From Dryocola boscaweniae (GTDB taxonomy: Bacteria; Pseudomonadota; Gammaproteobacteria; Enterobacterales; Enterobacteriaceae): a stretch of 64,000 bases of DNA. Within the stretch, counting starts at the first letter, position 1, and every line of letters starts with the position of its first letter. Of this stretch, positions 35,105 to 44,862 are shown piece after piece. The position numbers were made by a program, and so were the translations under genes. The notes under the pieces are model-generated. The model did no database searches, was not told where the DNA came from, and saw only the letters and a program-made list of their open reading frames with translations. The DNA lies in assembly GCF_025215095.1 (NCBI RefSeq), contig NZ_JALHAP010000082.1, positions 682,001 through 746,000 on the forward strand, read 5' to 3'.

Positions 35105-38100
35105 ATGAAAAGAATGCTAATAAACGCGACTCAGCAAGAAGAGTTGCGTGTCGCCCTTGTAGATGGGCAGCGTCTGTACGATCTGGATATTGAAAGCCCA
35201 GGACACGAACAGAAAAAAGCCAACATCTATAAAGGAAAAATCACCCGCATTGAACCCAGTCTGGAAGCGGCATTTGTAGATTACGGCGCGGAACGTCATG
35301 GTTTCCTCCCTCTTAAAGAAATTGCCCGCGAGTACTTCCCGTCTAATTATTCATCACATGGCCGTCCGAACATTAAAGATGTTCTGCGCGAAGGCCAGGA
35401 AGTGATTGTCCAGATTGATAAAGAAGAGCGCGGTAATAAAGGTGCCGCCCTGACGACCTTTATCAGCCTGGCCGGCAGTTACCTGGTGCTGATGCCGAAC
35501 AACCCACGTGCCGGCGGTATCTCTCGCCGCATTGAAGGTGACGACCGTACCGAACTGAAAGAAGCCCTTTCCTCCCTGGAACTGCCAGACGGCATGGGTC
35601 TGATTGTACGTACCGCAGGCGTGGGTAAGTCCGCTGAAGCGCTGCAATGGGATTTAAGCTTCCGTCTGAAGCACTGGGAAGCCATTCTGAAAGCCGCTGA
35701 GAGCCGCCCTGCGCCGTTCCTGATTCACCAGGAAAGCAACGTTATCGTGCGCGCGTTCCGCGATTACCTGCGCCAGGACATCGGCGAAATCCTTATCGAT
35801 AACCCAAAAGTGCTTGAGCTGGCTCGCCAGCATATCGGCGCGCTGGGCCGTCCGGATTTCAGCAGCAAAATTAAGCTCTACACCGGTGAAATCCCGCTGT
35901 TCAGCCACTACCAGATTGAGTCGCAAATTGAATCCGCTTTCCAGCGTGAAGTCCGTCTGCCGTCCGGCGGTTCGATTGTTATCGACACCACAGAAGCGCT
36001 GACCGCTATCGACATCAACTCCGCTCGCGCAACCCGCGGTGGCGATATCGAAGAAACGGCGTTTAACACCAACCTTGAAGCCGCGGATGAAATCGCCCGC
36101 CAGCTTCGCCTGCGTGACCTTGGCGGCCTGATCGTTATCGACTTTATCGATATGACCCCGGTTCGCCACCAGCGCGCGGTTGAAAACCGCCTGCGTGAAG
36201 CGGTTCGTCAGGATCGCGCCCGTATCCAGATCAGCCATATTTCACGCTTCGGCCTGCTGGAAATGTCACGTCAGCGCCTCTCCCCTTCACTGGGCGAGTC
36301 AAGCCATCACGTCTGCCCGCGCTGTAGCGGTACCGGCACCATCCGCGATAACGAATCCCTGTCGCTCTCTATTCTGCGCCTGATTGAAGAAGAAGCGCTG
36401 AAAGAGAACACCCAGGAAGTTCACGCCATCGTTCCGGTACAGGTAGCTTCTTATCTGCTGAACGAAAAACGTGACGCGGTAAGCGCCATCGAAACCCGTC
36501 AGGGCGGTGTGAAAGCCATTATCGTGCCAAACGATCAGATGGAAACGCCACACTACTCCGTACTGCGCGTGCGCAAAGGCGAAGAAACCAAAACGCTGAG
36601 CTACATGCTGCCTAAGCTGCATGAAGAAGAAATGGCGATGCCTTCTGATGAAGAGTATGCCGAGCGTAAACGCCCTGAGCAGCCAGCGTTGGCAACCTTC
36701 GTGATGCCGGACGTGCCGCCTGCTCCGCAGGAAGCCGCTCCAGCAGCGAAACCTGTAGCCGCAGCGAAACCTGCCGCGCCTGTACAGCCTAAAGCGCCTG
36801 CGCAGCCAGGGCTCGTTAGCCGTATCTTAAGCGCGCTGAAAAACTTGTTTGCCGGTGAAGCTACCGTTGAGAGCAAAGAAGTAAAAGAAGAGAAGCCGGC
36901 TGAAGCTGAAACTCAACGTCAGGGCCAGGAGCGTCGCAACAACCGCCGCCAGAATAACCGTCGTGACCGGGGCGATCGCAACAACCGCGACCGTGATAAT
37001 CGTAACGAAAACCGTGAAGGTCGTGAAAGTCGCGAACCGCGCGAGAACCGTGATGAAAACCGTCGCAACCGTCGCCAGGGCCAGCAGCAAAACGCGGAAG
37101 TTCGTGAAACGAGTCAGAACGTAGCGGAAGAAGTTGAAAAACCGAAAGTACGTGATGAGCAACAGCAGCCACGCCGCGAGCGCAACCGCCGTCGCAGCGA
37201 TGACAAACGTCAGGCGCCGCAGGAAGTTAAAGTTCTGCAACGCGAAGAAACCGTCGAGGTCGAAGCCGAACAGGAAGAACGTGTTCAGGTTATGCCGCGC
37301 CGTAAACAGCGTCAGTTGACTCAGAAAGTTCGTTTCGAATCAGTTGAAGACATTGCTGCAGCTCAGGCAGCAGCAACAGCGGCGGCGCAAGAAGAAACAC
37401 CGGCGCAAGCAGCCGAAACGTCGCACACCGAGCTGGCTACCATTCCGTTGCCAGCCGTGGTTGAAGCGCCGGTTAACGAGCAGGATGACAACGGCGATTC
37501 ACGCAATGATTCTAACGGCATGCCACGTCGTTCACGTCGCTCTCCGCGTCATCTGCGCGTAAGCGGCCAGCGCCGTCGTCGCTATCGTGATGAACGCTAC
37601 CCTGCCCAGTCGCCAATGCCGTTAACGGTGGCCTGCGCATCGCCTGAGCTGGCATCCGGTAAAGCCTGGATAAGCTACCCTATCGTCCGTCAGGACGAAG
37701 TAGCGCAAGAGGAAGCGCAGGACAATGCTGTTATTGCACAAGCACCGGTTGTAGAAGCGCCAGTCGCAGCAGCCGTTCAGCAGCCTGCAGAAGTGGCGGT
37801 GTCTGAACCTGTCGTTCAGGAAACGCCTGTGGCTGAGCCTGCAGTTGAAACCACGCATCCGGAAGTCATTGCCACACCGGTTACCGAGCAGCCGCATATC
37901 ATTGCCGAGCAGGACGAAGTCGTCGCTGAACAGGTAATTGAAGAAGTGGCTCCTGCTGCGGATGAAACGTCTCAGGAAGAGGTTCAGGCTGCAGAAATTG
38001 CGCAAATAGCGCCTGTTATGGTGGAGCAAACTGCACCAGAAGCGCCGGTTGCAACGGCTGAAGAGAGCAAGCCTGTTCAACCGAAACCTGAAGCGGTAGC

Positions 38101-38377
38101 GGTTGTTGAAGCGACGCCTGCGCCTGCCGTAGAGCCTGAACCAACAGCGCCAGTGACAGCAGTACCAGTGGCTGCGCCTGTACCGGTTCCGCACGCGGTT
38201 AAGCATGCGACTGCGCCGATGACTCGCGCGCCTGCACCTGACTACTCGCCAGAGCCAGAGCGTCCAAGCAACTGGGTTCGACCAGCATTTGAGTTTACCG
38301 GTCGCGGTTCCGCTGGCGGTCATAGCGCAACGCACCAGGCAACAGCGCCAGCGACTCGTCCACAAAGCGCCGAGTAA
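35105..38377 (+). CDS. rne: RNase E, endoribonuclease and degradosome scaffold
   Basis: A 1090-residue protein. Catalytic half: S1 domain (about 35-125, KGKITRIEPSLEAAFVDYG), DNase-I-like subdomain with metal-binding Asp residues in AIDINSARAT and GGLIVIDFIDM, and the Zn-link CPRC at 404-407. The C-terminal scaffold has a membrane-targeting amphipathic segment (SRILSALKNLFAGE, about 571), a first Arg-rich region (about 608-665), a second (about 805-835, RRSRRSPRHLRV), and a long Ala/Val/Pro/Glu-rich tail ending near PMTRAPAPDYSPE, where PNPase binds in E. coli. It processes rRNA and tRNA and starts mRNA decay. It is slightly longer than the K-12 protein (1061), the extra length being in the disordered tail. 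Confidence 0.97.
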   Translation: MKRMLINATQQEELRVALVDGQRLYDLDIESPGHEQKKANIYKGKITRIEPSLEAAFVDYGAERHGFLPLKEIAREYFPSNYSSHGRPNIKDVLREGQEVIVQIDKEERGNKGAALTTFISLAGSYLVLMPNNPRAGGISRRIEGDDRTELKEALSSLELPDGMGLIVRTAGVGKSAEALQWDLSFRLKHWEAILKAAESRPAPFLIHQESNVIVRAFRDYLRQDIGEILIDNPKVLELARQHIGALGRPDFSSKIKLYTGEIPLFSHYQIESQIESAFQREVRLPSGGSIVIDTTEALTAIDINSARATRGGDIEETAFNTNLEAADEIARQLRLRDLGGLIVIDFIDMTPVRHQRAVENRLREAVRQDRARIQISHISRFGLLEMSRQRLSPSLGESSHHVCPRCSGTGTIRDNESLSLSILRLIEEEALKENTQEVHAIVPVQVASYLLNEKRDAVSAIETRQGGVKAIIVPNDQMETPHYSVLRVRKGEETKTLSYMLPKLHEEEMAMPSDEEYAERKRPEQPALATFVMPDVPPAPQEAAPAAKPVAAAKPAAPVQPKAPAQPGLVSRILSALKNLFAGEATVESKEVKEEKPAEAETQRQGQERRNNRRQNNRRDRGDRNNRDRDNRNENREGRESREPRENRDENRRNRRQGQQQNAEVRETSQNVAEEVEKPKVRDEQQQPRRERNRRRSDDKRQAPQEVKVLQREETVEVEAEQEERVQVMPRRKQRQLTQKVRFESVEDIAAAQAAATAAAQEETPAQAAETSHTELATIPLPAVVEAPVNEQDDNGDSRNDSNGMPRRSRRSPRHLRVSGQRRRRYRDERYPAQSPMPLTVACASPELASGKAWISYPIVRQDEVAQEEAQDNAVIAQAPVVEAPVAAAVQQPAEVAVSEPVVQETPVAEPAVETTHPEVIATPVTEQPHIIAEQDEVVAEQVIEEVAPAADETSQEEVQAAEIAQIAPVMVEQTAPEAPVATAEESKPVQPKPEAVAVVEATPAPAVEPEPTAPVTAVPVAAPVPVPHAVKHATAPMTRAPAPDYSPEPERPSNWVRPAFEFTGRGSAGGHSATHQATAPATRPQSAE

Positions 38378-38392
38378 TAGCAGGCTCTAATG

Positions 38393-38425
38393 AAAAGCCG
38401 GTCAGGCAACTGACCGGCTTTTTTT
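38393..38425 (+). terminator. Intrinsic terminator of rne
   Basis: AAAAGCCGGTCAG, loop GCAA, CTGACCGGCTTTTT; 15 bp after the stop. Confidence 0.92.
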
Positions 38426-38452
38426 ATGTCGGTATCCATCCGGAATAACGGG

Positions 38453-38488
38453 CAAAAAAAAGCCCACTCCGGGGTGCGGAAGTGGGCA
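38453..38488 (-). terminator. Intrinsic terminator of flgL
   Basis: On the minus strand GCCCACT ... AGTGGGC followed by T8. It ends the flgKL transcript, about 45 bp after flgL. Confidence 0.9.
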
Positions 38489-38532
38489 CATGATGCGTGT
38501 CCAGTTTCAAGACACGCCCAAAATCAAAACTA

Positions 38533-39495
38533 TTACTTATTCAACTGGAACAAAGACATGCCCTGCATGTCAGTAAACGCTTTATATGCCGCCTGAAGCG
38601 CGGCCTGCTGCATTGTGTAAGAGGAAATCGTTGAGTTCCAGTCAACGTCAACCAGGCTGCTCATCTGCGTCTTCTGATCCACCGCGCGGTCGTCGCCCAA
38701 TGAGTCAAGAGCACTTAACTCATTTAGCTGAGTACCCAGCTCTGAACGTACGGTCAAAACGTTGTTGAGCGAGTTCTTAAGGCCACGGTTAGTTTTATCA
38801 ATCACCGCGGTTAACTCGGCTTTCTTATCATCATCAAGATCTTCAGCCGGCGTGTTTAAGGCTGCAATGGCGGTATCCAGCATTTTGAATAGATCGGTTT
38901 CAGGATCTGTCTTATCCGGTTCAGCTAACGCATTACTGGTGATGGTGTTAAAAACTTGGGTCCCCGTATGGCCGATTGTCATCGTGCGGGAGGCGTCCAC
39001 AGATTGTGTAATAGCCGTGTTACCGCCATCGTAGCTAACCCCGTCGGCGCCATCGGTAAAAGGAGCCGTTTCGGTTTTGTAACCGGCAAAAATATAGCGG
39101 CCGTTACCGTCAGTACTGTTTGCCAGATTCAGAAGCTGGTCGCGGATCCCGCTAAGCTCTGTTGCCAGAGAAGCACGGTCATCATCGCTCAACGTTCCGT
39201 TACCCGCATAAACAATCTTTTCCTGCGCGGTCTGAATCGCTGTCGTCACCTGCGACAGCACGTTTTCTTCCAGCGAAACTTTTTGTGTTGCAAAAGTTCG
39301 GGCCAGCGCGTACTGGCTGGTTTGCGACTGGGCCTGGGACAACACTACCGCCTGGGAAGCCGCAACCGGATCGTCAGAAGGCCTGTTGACTCGTAGACCG
39401 GTCGACATTTGTTCACCATAGCCCAGCCATGCGCTCTGGGCGTTAGTCACGCCGCGCATTGTCTGGTCGTACATCATCTGAGTGCTGATACGCAT
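38533..39495 (-). CDS. flgL: FlgL, hook-filament junction protein 2 (HAP3)
   Basis: A 320-residue flagellin-like junction protein. N-terminal MRISTQMMYDQTMRGVTNAQ and C-terminal STISSYTMQQAALQAAYKAFTDMQGMSLFQLNK are the coiled-coil ends typical of the family; the central part is variable. It joins FlgK to the flagellin filament. It lies 17 bp after flgK and is probably in the same FliA-dependent transcript. Confidence 0.95.
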   Translation of the reverse strand: MRISTQMMYDQTMRGVTNAQSAWLGYGEQMSTGLRVNRPSDDPVAASQAVVLSQAQSQTSQYALARTFATQKVSLEENVLSQVTTAIQTAQEKIVYAGNGTLSDDDRASLATELSGIRDQLLNLANSTDGNGRYIFAGYKTETAPFTDGADGVSYDGGNTAITQSVDASRTMTIGHTGTQVFNTITSNALAEPDKTDPETDLFKMLDTAIAALNTPAEDLDDDKKAELTAVIDKTNRGLKNSLNNVLTVRSELGTQLNELSALDSLGDDRAVDQKTQMSSLVDVDWNSTISSYTMQQAALQAAYKAFTDMQGMSLFQLNK

Positions 39496-39512
39496 TCGCT
39501 ATGACTCCTCAG

Positions 39513-41174
39513 TTATCGAATTGATGAGAGCAGCGCATCAAATATGCTTGATGCGGTTTGTAGAACCTGCGCGTTAGCCAGGTAATACTGCTGATAACGT
39601 TGCAGGTTGCCATACTCTTCATCCAGGTTAACCCCGGAGATGGATTGCTGCTGGTTGCTAAGCTGGGTTACCACATTGCTTTGGGTGGTGCTGGTCACTT
39701 TCAGGCTGGCCGTTTTATTGCCGATATCGCTGATAAGACCCGCGTAGGCATCGTTAAACGATTTAGTCCCGCCGACTTGTTTAGCATTCTGCAGATCGAC
39801 TAAAGCCTGCGCGTTGCGGTTATCGCTGTCGCCCGAATCAGAGTCAGAAGCGAGCGCAAGTTTGCTTTCATCAGTGATCTTCACGCTCATGTTCACAATG
39901 GCGTTAGAGACCGGTTTCACGGTAAAGCTGTCGTTTGCTTTAGCCGCGCCACTGACGCTAATTGTCAGCCCATCAAATTCCAGGCCGGTAACATTCCCAT
40001 CAGTATCTTTTGCAAGCGTAGGGTCAATTTTTGCATTATCAGATAAACGAGTGACTTCCCAACCTGAATCACCAAACACAACTTTATAATCGCTTGCCTG
40101 AACTTTTGAGCTATCGTCAACGGTCGCCGTCAGTTCGCCTGTACCTTTATTTTTAGTGTTACTGAGCACCGATGGACTGCCAATGCTGAACAGGTCGTCG
40201 CCCTCGTCGCCATTGGCGTCATAACCCTGGGTATGCTGTTTATTAATCGAATCAGCAAACGACAAAGCTAATTGCCCAAGGCTATTACGTGCTTTGTCGA
40301 GATCCTGACTCCGGAACGTTAACAGCCCACCCAACGAACCGGTGGTTAACTGGCTTTCAGGAATTTCAACCGTGCCTGCAACTTTATCTACATAGGCCAC
40401 GGTGATTCGTGAAGGGTCGGCGCTGGACGGCACAGCCGCAAGCTGCTTCGCGGTGCTTCCCTGTACAAGAGAAATTCCGTTAGCGACGGAAACGTTGTAA
40501 CTGCCGCCATCCTGCACGCTGACTTCTACGCCAACAATCTGATTCAGTTCGCTGACCAGTTGGTCACGCTGATCGAGCAGGTCGTTTGGCGCAGCGCCCC
40601 CGCTGATACCTTTCAGGCGGGAAATCTGATCGTTGAGGTTTGCAATCTGCGAAGCGTAGTTATTGATTTGTTCAACGCTGCTCTGGATGGAGCCGTTAAT
40701 CTGCTTATCCTGGTCCCGCAGATACTGATCCATCACTTTAAACTGGTTTACCAGCCCTTCAGACTGGCCAAGCAGAGCCTGACGAGCCGCCGAATCTTCG
40801 GCGTTGCTGGTCAGCGTTTGCAGCCCGGTAAAGAAGCTTTGCATGGTCGTCGCCAGCGTATTAGTGGTGCCGGAGAACAGATCGTCAATTTTTGACATCT
40901 GCTGATACTGCGTACTCAGGCCGCTATTTTGGGTTTGCGCTGCGCGAAGCTGATTGGTGATAAACGCATCGTATTCACGTTGCACACCGCTTACATACAC
41001 ACCGTTTCCTGTATAGCCGCCGGCGCCCAGGGTGCTGTTGGTCTGAGACAGTAATGTCGTCTGGCGGGTATAGCCCGCTACGTTGTAGTTTGAAATATTA
41101 TTACTGACGGTATTTAGCGCCGCCTGAGCAGCACTCAGGCCACTCATGGCACTGTTAATCAGGCTACTGGACAT
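39513..41174 (-). CDS. flgK: FlgK, hook-filament junction protein 1 (HAP1)
   Basis: A 553-residue junction protein with conserved ends: MSSSLINSAMSGLSAAQAALNTVSNNISNYNVAGYTRQ and SGVNLDEEYGNLQRYQQYYLANAQVLQTASSIFDALLSSIR. The variable middle accounts for the small excess over E. coli (547). It is exported through the flagellar type III system with the chaperone FlgN (encoded at 49626). A sigma-28 promoter lies 43-69 bp upstream. Confidence 0.96.
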   Translation of the reverse strand: MSSSLINSAMSGLSAAQAALNTVSNNISNYNVAGYTRQTTLLSQTNSTLGAGGYTGNGVYVSGVQREYDAFITNQLRAAQTQNSGLSTQYQQMSKIDDLFSGTTNTLATTMQSFFTGLQTLTSNAEDSAARQALLGQSEGLVNQFKVMDQYLRDQDKQINGSIQSSVEQINNYASQIANLNDQISRLKGISGGAAPNDLLDQRDQLVSELNQIVGVEVSVQDGGSYNVSVANGISLVQGSTAKQLAAVPSSADPSRITVAYVDKVAGTVEIPESQLTTGSLGGLLTFRSQDLDKARNSLGQLALSFADSINKQHTQGYDANGDEGDDLFSIGSPSVLSNTKNKGTGELTATVDDSSKVQASDYKVVFGDSGWEVTRLSDNAKIDPTLAKDTDGNVTGLEFDGLTISVSGAAKANDSFTVKPVSNAIVNMSVKITDESKLALASDSDSGDSDNRNAQALVDLQNAKQVGGTKSFNDAYAGLISDIGNKTASLKVTSTTQSNVVTQLSNQQQSISGVNLDEEYGNLQRYQQYYLANAQVLQTASSIFDALLSSIR

Positions 41175-41216
41175 GGAGTTTCCTTAAGCACGTATTGTCA
41201 CGGGTCCTGTCGAATA

Positions 41217-41243
41217 GTATCGGCAGCTTGCCGCGGGACTTGA
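41217..41243 (-). promoter_or_regulatory. FliA (sigma-28) promoter of flgKL
   Basis: On the minus strand TCAAGTCC, exactly 11 nt, GCCGATAC matches the sigma-28 consensus TAAAGTTT-N11-GCCGATAA. It lies between flgJ and flgK, making flgKL expressible as class 3 genes. Confidence 0.85.
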
Positions 41244-41249
41244 GTTTAA

Positions 41250-42191
41250 TCAGAACAAATTTGACAGATCGTTGTTGTAGGCTTTGGCAACTTTGTCACT
41301 CATGCCCTTAAGCTGCTGAATCATGCCCGTAAGCTTGCGCGCGTAGTTCGGATCGGTGGCGTATCCGGCGTTCTGCAACGCCTGAGCGCCCTGCTCTGGC
41401 GTGCTGGCATTGGTGACTGCGGCGTAGCGCGGATTGCGGGTCAACATCCCCACATAGTCGGAGAGCGCCTCAAGATACGAGCCGTACACGCGGAATTTGG
41501 CTTTAACTTTCTTCGCCTCACCGTTTTCAAATTCGGTGGTGGTAATTTCCGTTACCGGGCCCTTCCAACTGGAAGTCGCCTTCACGCCAAACAGGTTGAA
41601 GCTCGGCTCGCCGTTAGCGGTGAGAATTTGTCGCTGTCCCCAGCCGGACTCCAGCGCAGCCTGCGCCAGAATCAGGTGATGAGGAATACCGCTCTGCTCG
41701 CTCGCCAGCCGTGCCGGAAGCGAAAGCTGGGCGAGAAAGTCTTTACTGTCGCCGCTAAGCGGCTCTTCATTAGAAGGCGCTTTGGGAATGGCCTGACGCA
41801 CCATTTGCGTCAGGGTTTGATTCTGGAAGCTGGTTACCGTCTGCAAATCAAACTTCATCGGCACCTTGCCCGCCTCTTCCGACGGGTCGGCGTTTTCACC
41901 CATTTGCTTAACCATCATGTCCGCAAGCCCCAGCCCTTTGGCGCTGAGCTGCTGTGCGATTTGCTGGTCATACATGCTGGTGTACATACGTGACTGTTCG
42001 CTGCTGAAAATGCCGTCTTTCGGCAGCGCCTCTCGCATGCTTTTCAACATCATCTGTACGAACATCCCTTCCACCTGGCGGGCAACCGACTTCATGTTGC
42101 CCTTTGGATCCTGCCCGGCCTTCGCTTTTAGCTCATTAAGGGAGCCTGCATCCCACGCGGCATTTGCCAGTGACTGGGTATCGTTGAGCAT
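41250..42191 (-). CDS. flgJ: FlgJ, rod-capping protein and peptidoglycan hydrolase
   Basis: A 313-residue two-domain protein. The N-terminal rod-cap part (VARQVEGMFVQMMLKSMREALPKDG, about 35-60) assembles the rod. The C-terminal GH73 muramidase (from about 150) has the catalytic Glu in AQAALESGWGQ and opens the wall for the rod; YATDPNYARKL is conserved. Its ATG overlaps the flgI stop by one base (TGATG), indicating coupling. Confidence 0.96.
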   Translation of the reverse strand: MLNDTQSLANAAWDAGSLNELKAKAGQDPKGNMKSVARQVEGMFVQMMLKSMREALPKDGIFSSEQSRMYTSMYDQQIAQQLSAKGLGLADMMVKQMGENADPSEEAGKVPMKFDLQTVTSFQNQTLTQMVRQAIPKAPSNEEPLSGDSKDFLAQLSLPARLASEQSGIPHHLILAQAALESGWGQRQILTANGEPSFNLFGVKATSSWKGPVTEITTTEFENGEAKKVKAKFRVYGSYLEALSDYVGMLTRNPRYAAVTNASTPEQGAQALQNAGYATDPNYARKLTGMIQQLKGMSDKVAKAYNNDLSNLF

Positions 42192-43285
42192 CAGATGATT
42201 TCCACTTTCGCACGCAGGCATCCTGCGCTTTGCATTGATTGCAGAATCGACATTAGCTCCATTGGCGTCGCGCCAAGGGTATTGAGCGCACGCACCACGT
42301 TGTTGAGGTTGGCGCTGGAGTTGACGCGCTGAAGCGCCCCGCCGCTCTGGCGTAAATCGATTTGCGTTTGCGGAGTGACAACGGTCTGTCCACCGCCAAA
42401 TGGCGTATCCGGCTGGCTAACCTGTGCCTGACGGTTAACGGTGACAGAGAGATTGCCCTGAGCGATAGCGCAGCTATCCAGCGTCACTTCACGGTTCATA
42501 ACCACCGAGCCGGTGCGCGAGTTAATGATGACTTTCGCATCCTGAGTCGTCACGTTAACTTCCAGATTCTGAATATCCGCCAGTAAACGCACCTGCGAGC
42601 TGTTGCCGCTTGGGACACGAACCTGAATCGTGCGAGCATCCAGCGCAGAAGCGCTGCCGTAACCACGAGAACGGTTAATGGTGTCGGTAATTTGCTGGGC
42701 GAGAGTGAAATCGTCGTCGTTTAACTGCAGGTTAATTACGTTGCCCTGGCCGAAGGTGCCCGGCAGTTCACGTTCGATAACCGCGCCGTTGGTGATGCGT
42801 CCGCCGTTAAGCTGGTTCACCTGCACGCTGCTTCCGCCCGCGGCCGCACCCGCGCCGCCGACCAGAATGTTACCCTGCGCCAGCGCGTAAACCTGGTTAT
42901 CCACCCCTTTCATCGGGGTCATCAGCAGCGTACCGCCGCGCAGGCTTTTGGCGTTCCCCATAGAAGAAACGACAACGTCGATATTCTGTCCGGAGCGCGC
43001 AAACGCGGGATATTTCGCCGTCACCATAACTGCCGCTACGTTCTTAAGCTGCATGTTGGTGCCCGCCGGCACGGTGATTCCCATCTGCGAAAGCATGTTG
43101 TTCAGGCTTTGCGTGGTAAAAGGCGTTTGCGTTGTCTGATCGCCCGTCCCGTCAAGGCCCACCACCAAACCATAACCAATCAGGGAGTTTTCACGCACGC
43201 CCTGAACGCTTGTCAGGTCGCGAATACGCTCGGCCTGCGCGAGTGAAGACATCAGCATCAGCACCGCGAATAAATATTTGACCAT
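42191..43285 (-). CDS. flgI: FlgI, flagellar P-ring protein
   Basis: A 364-residue periplasmic protein with a cleavable signal peptide (MVKYLFAVLMLMSSLAQA), then ERIRDLTSVQGVRENSLIGYGLVVGLDGTGDQT. It forms the P-ring around the rod in the peptidoglycan layer; FlgA acts as its chaperone. It is 12 bp after flgH. Confidence 0.97.
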   Translation of the reverse strand: MVKYLFAVLMLMSSLAQAERIRDLTSVQGVRENSLIGYGLVVGLDGTGDQTTQTPFTTQSLNNMLSQMGITVPAGTNMQLKNVAAVMVTAKYPAFARSGQNIDVVVSSMGNAKSLRGGTLLMTPMKGVDNQVYALAQGNILVGGAGAAAGGSSVQVNQLNGGRITNGAVIERELPGTFGQGNVINLQLNDDDFTLAQQITDTINRSRGYGSASALDARTIQVRVPSGNSSQVRLLADIQNLEVNVTTQDAKVIINSRTGSVVMNREVTLDSCAIAQGNLSVTVNRQAQVSQPDTPFGGGQTVVTPQTQIDLRQSGGALQRVNSSANLNNVVRALNTLGATPMELMSILQSMQSAGCLRAKVEII

Positions 43286-43297
43286 GATACCCCTCGC

Positions 43298-44002
43298 TTA
43301 CATCGGCGATAAATTAAGGAAGAAGCGCTGCAGCCAACCCATGTTCTGCGCTTCATTGATATAGCCGTTACCGACATATTCGATACGGGCATCGGCCACC
43401 TGAGTGGATGCCACGGTATTGCTGCCGCTGATCGTGCGCGGATTCACCACGCCTGAGAAGCGAATGAATTCGGTGCCCTGATTGATGGCGATTTGTTTTT
43501 CGCCCACCACGTGCAGGTTGCCGTTAGCCAGCACCTGATCAACCGTGACGGTTAATGTGCCGCTGAAGGTATTGCTGGCGTTCGCGCCGCCTTTACCGGT
43601 AAAGCTGTTGCCGCCTGAGCCATCAATGGATGCGCGATCGTTGCCAAACAGGCCTTCGAGATAGCGCGGCGTGACGTCCAGGCCGAAATTCGTTTTGCCA
43701 TCGCGGCTGGCATTCGCCGAAGAACTTTTGCTGGCACTGACATTTTCCTGAAGCTGAATGGTCAACGTATCACCGACGTTACGCGGACGACGATCTTCAA
43801 ACAGCGGTTGATAACCGTAATTCACAGGTTGCGCAGTCTGGAAAATAGAGCCGTTAATCACGGGCGCCGGGCCGGGTACCGGCTGGGCAGTCGTGGCCCC
43901 TTCAACCAGAGGTTTAGTAGGTATCAGAGCGCAGCCGCTTGTCGCCAGCACCAGGCACATCACGACAGGACGAAGAACCATAGGTTTTTGCATTGCTTTC
44001 AT
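43298..44002 (-). CDS. flgH: FlgH, flagellar L-ring lipoprotein
   Basis: A 234-residue lipoprotein (lipobox ATSGC near residue 24) forming the outer-membrane L-ring. The conserved tail VGNGYINEAQNMGWLQRFFLNLSPM and GKGGANASNTFSGTLTVTV are clear. Two in-frame starts are possible, ATG at 44002 and ATG at 43993; the Shine-Dalgarno-like GAAG fits the second somewhat better. Confidence 0.95.
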   Translation of the reverse strand: MKAMQKPMVLRPVVMCLVLATSGCALIPTKPLVEGATTAQPVPGPAPVINGSIFQTAQPVNYGYQPLFEDRRPRNVGDTLTIQLQENVSASKSSSANASRDGKTNFGLDVTPRYLEGLFGNDRASIDGSGGNSFTGKGGANASNTFSGTLTVTVDQVLANGNLHVVGEKQIAINQGTEFIRFSGVVNPRTISGSNTVASTQVADARIEYVGNGYINEAQNMGWLQRFFLNLSPM

Positions 44003-44048
44003 CTTCAGGTCTCAACAGCCGGCGCGCGCAAACGCACCGGCAAACATC

Positions 44049-44831
44049 TTACAGTTGCGTCAGTTTTTGCAGCATCTGGTCTGTGGTAGAGACCGCTTTA
44101 CTGTTGATTTCATAAGCGCGCTGAACCTGGATCATATTCACCAGTTCCTCAGCGACGTTCACGTTAGAGGTTTCGACATACCCCTGATACAACAGCCCTG
44201 CTCCGTTTAACCCCGGCGTACTTTCATTCGGCGTACCGGAAGACTGGGTTTCGGCATAAAGGTTTTCGCCCAGGCTTTCCAGTCCGGTGTCGTTCATAAA
44301 AGTAGTCAGGTTAAGCTGACCTACCTGAACAGGCTGTGCCTGGCCTTGCTGGGTCACGCTTACGATGCCGTCACGCCCGATGGTTATCGTCAGGGCGTTA
44401 GCCGGAATAGTAATCGCAGGCTGAACCTGGAAACCGCCGGACGTCACCAGTTGGCCATTCTGATCGACCTGGAATGAACCATCACGGGTGTAGGCGCTTG
44501 AGCCATCCGGCAACTGGACCTGGAAGAAGCCCTGGCCTTTGATGGCCACATCTTTACTGTTGTTGGTCTCAGAAAGATTGCCCTGGCTGTGTAAACGCTC
44601 CGTTGCTACCGGACGCACGCCGGTACCAATTTGCAGACCAGACGGCAGCGTGGTTTGCTCAGAAGATTGCGCCCCCGGCTGACGAATAGTCTGATAGAGC
44701 AGATCTTCAAATACCGCGCGCTGACGCTTAAAACCATTGGTGGAGACGTTTGCCAGGTTGTTGGCAATCACATCCATATTGGTTTGCTGGGCGTCGAGGC
44801 CCGTTTTGGCGATCCATAACGAACTGATCAT
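44049..44831 (-). CDS. flgG: FlgG, distal rod protein
   Basis: A 260-residue axial protein: N-terminal SLWIAKTGLDAQQTNMDVIANNLANVSTNGFKRQ and C-terminal EELVNMIQVQRAYEINSKAVSTTDQMLQKLTQL, the paired coiled-coil ends of rod and hook proteins. It makes most of the distal rod. Confidence 0.97.
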   Translation of the reverse strand: MISSLWIAKTGLDAQQTNMDVIANNLANVSTNGFKRQRAVFEDLLYQTIRQPGAQSSEQTTLPSGLQIGTGVRPVATERLHSQGNLSETNNSKDVAIKGQGFFQVQLPDGSSAYTRDGSFQVDQNGQLVTSGGFQVQPAITIPANALTITIGRDGIVSVTQQGQAQPVQVGQLNLTTFMNDTGLESLGENLYAETQSSGTPNESTPGLNGAGLLYQGYVETSNVNVAEELVNMIQVQRAYEINSKAVSTTDQMLQKLTQL

Positions 44832-44862
44832 GTTGAATTCCTGTTATTTACGCGACGGCCGT

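Noticed and set aside
37622..38365. 247-codon minus-strand frame inside rne
   Set aside because: Arg/Trp/Phe-rich low-complexity translation caused by the biased codons of the RNase E tail; no independent support.
35105..38377. Repeat-rich tail of rne as a possible insertion or tandem-repeat element
   Set aside because: The Ala/Pro/Glu/Val-rich tail is normal for the degradosome scaffold half of RNase E.
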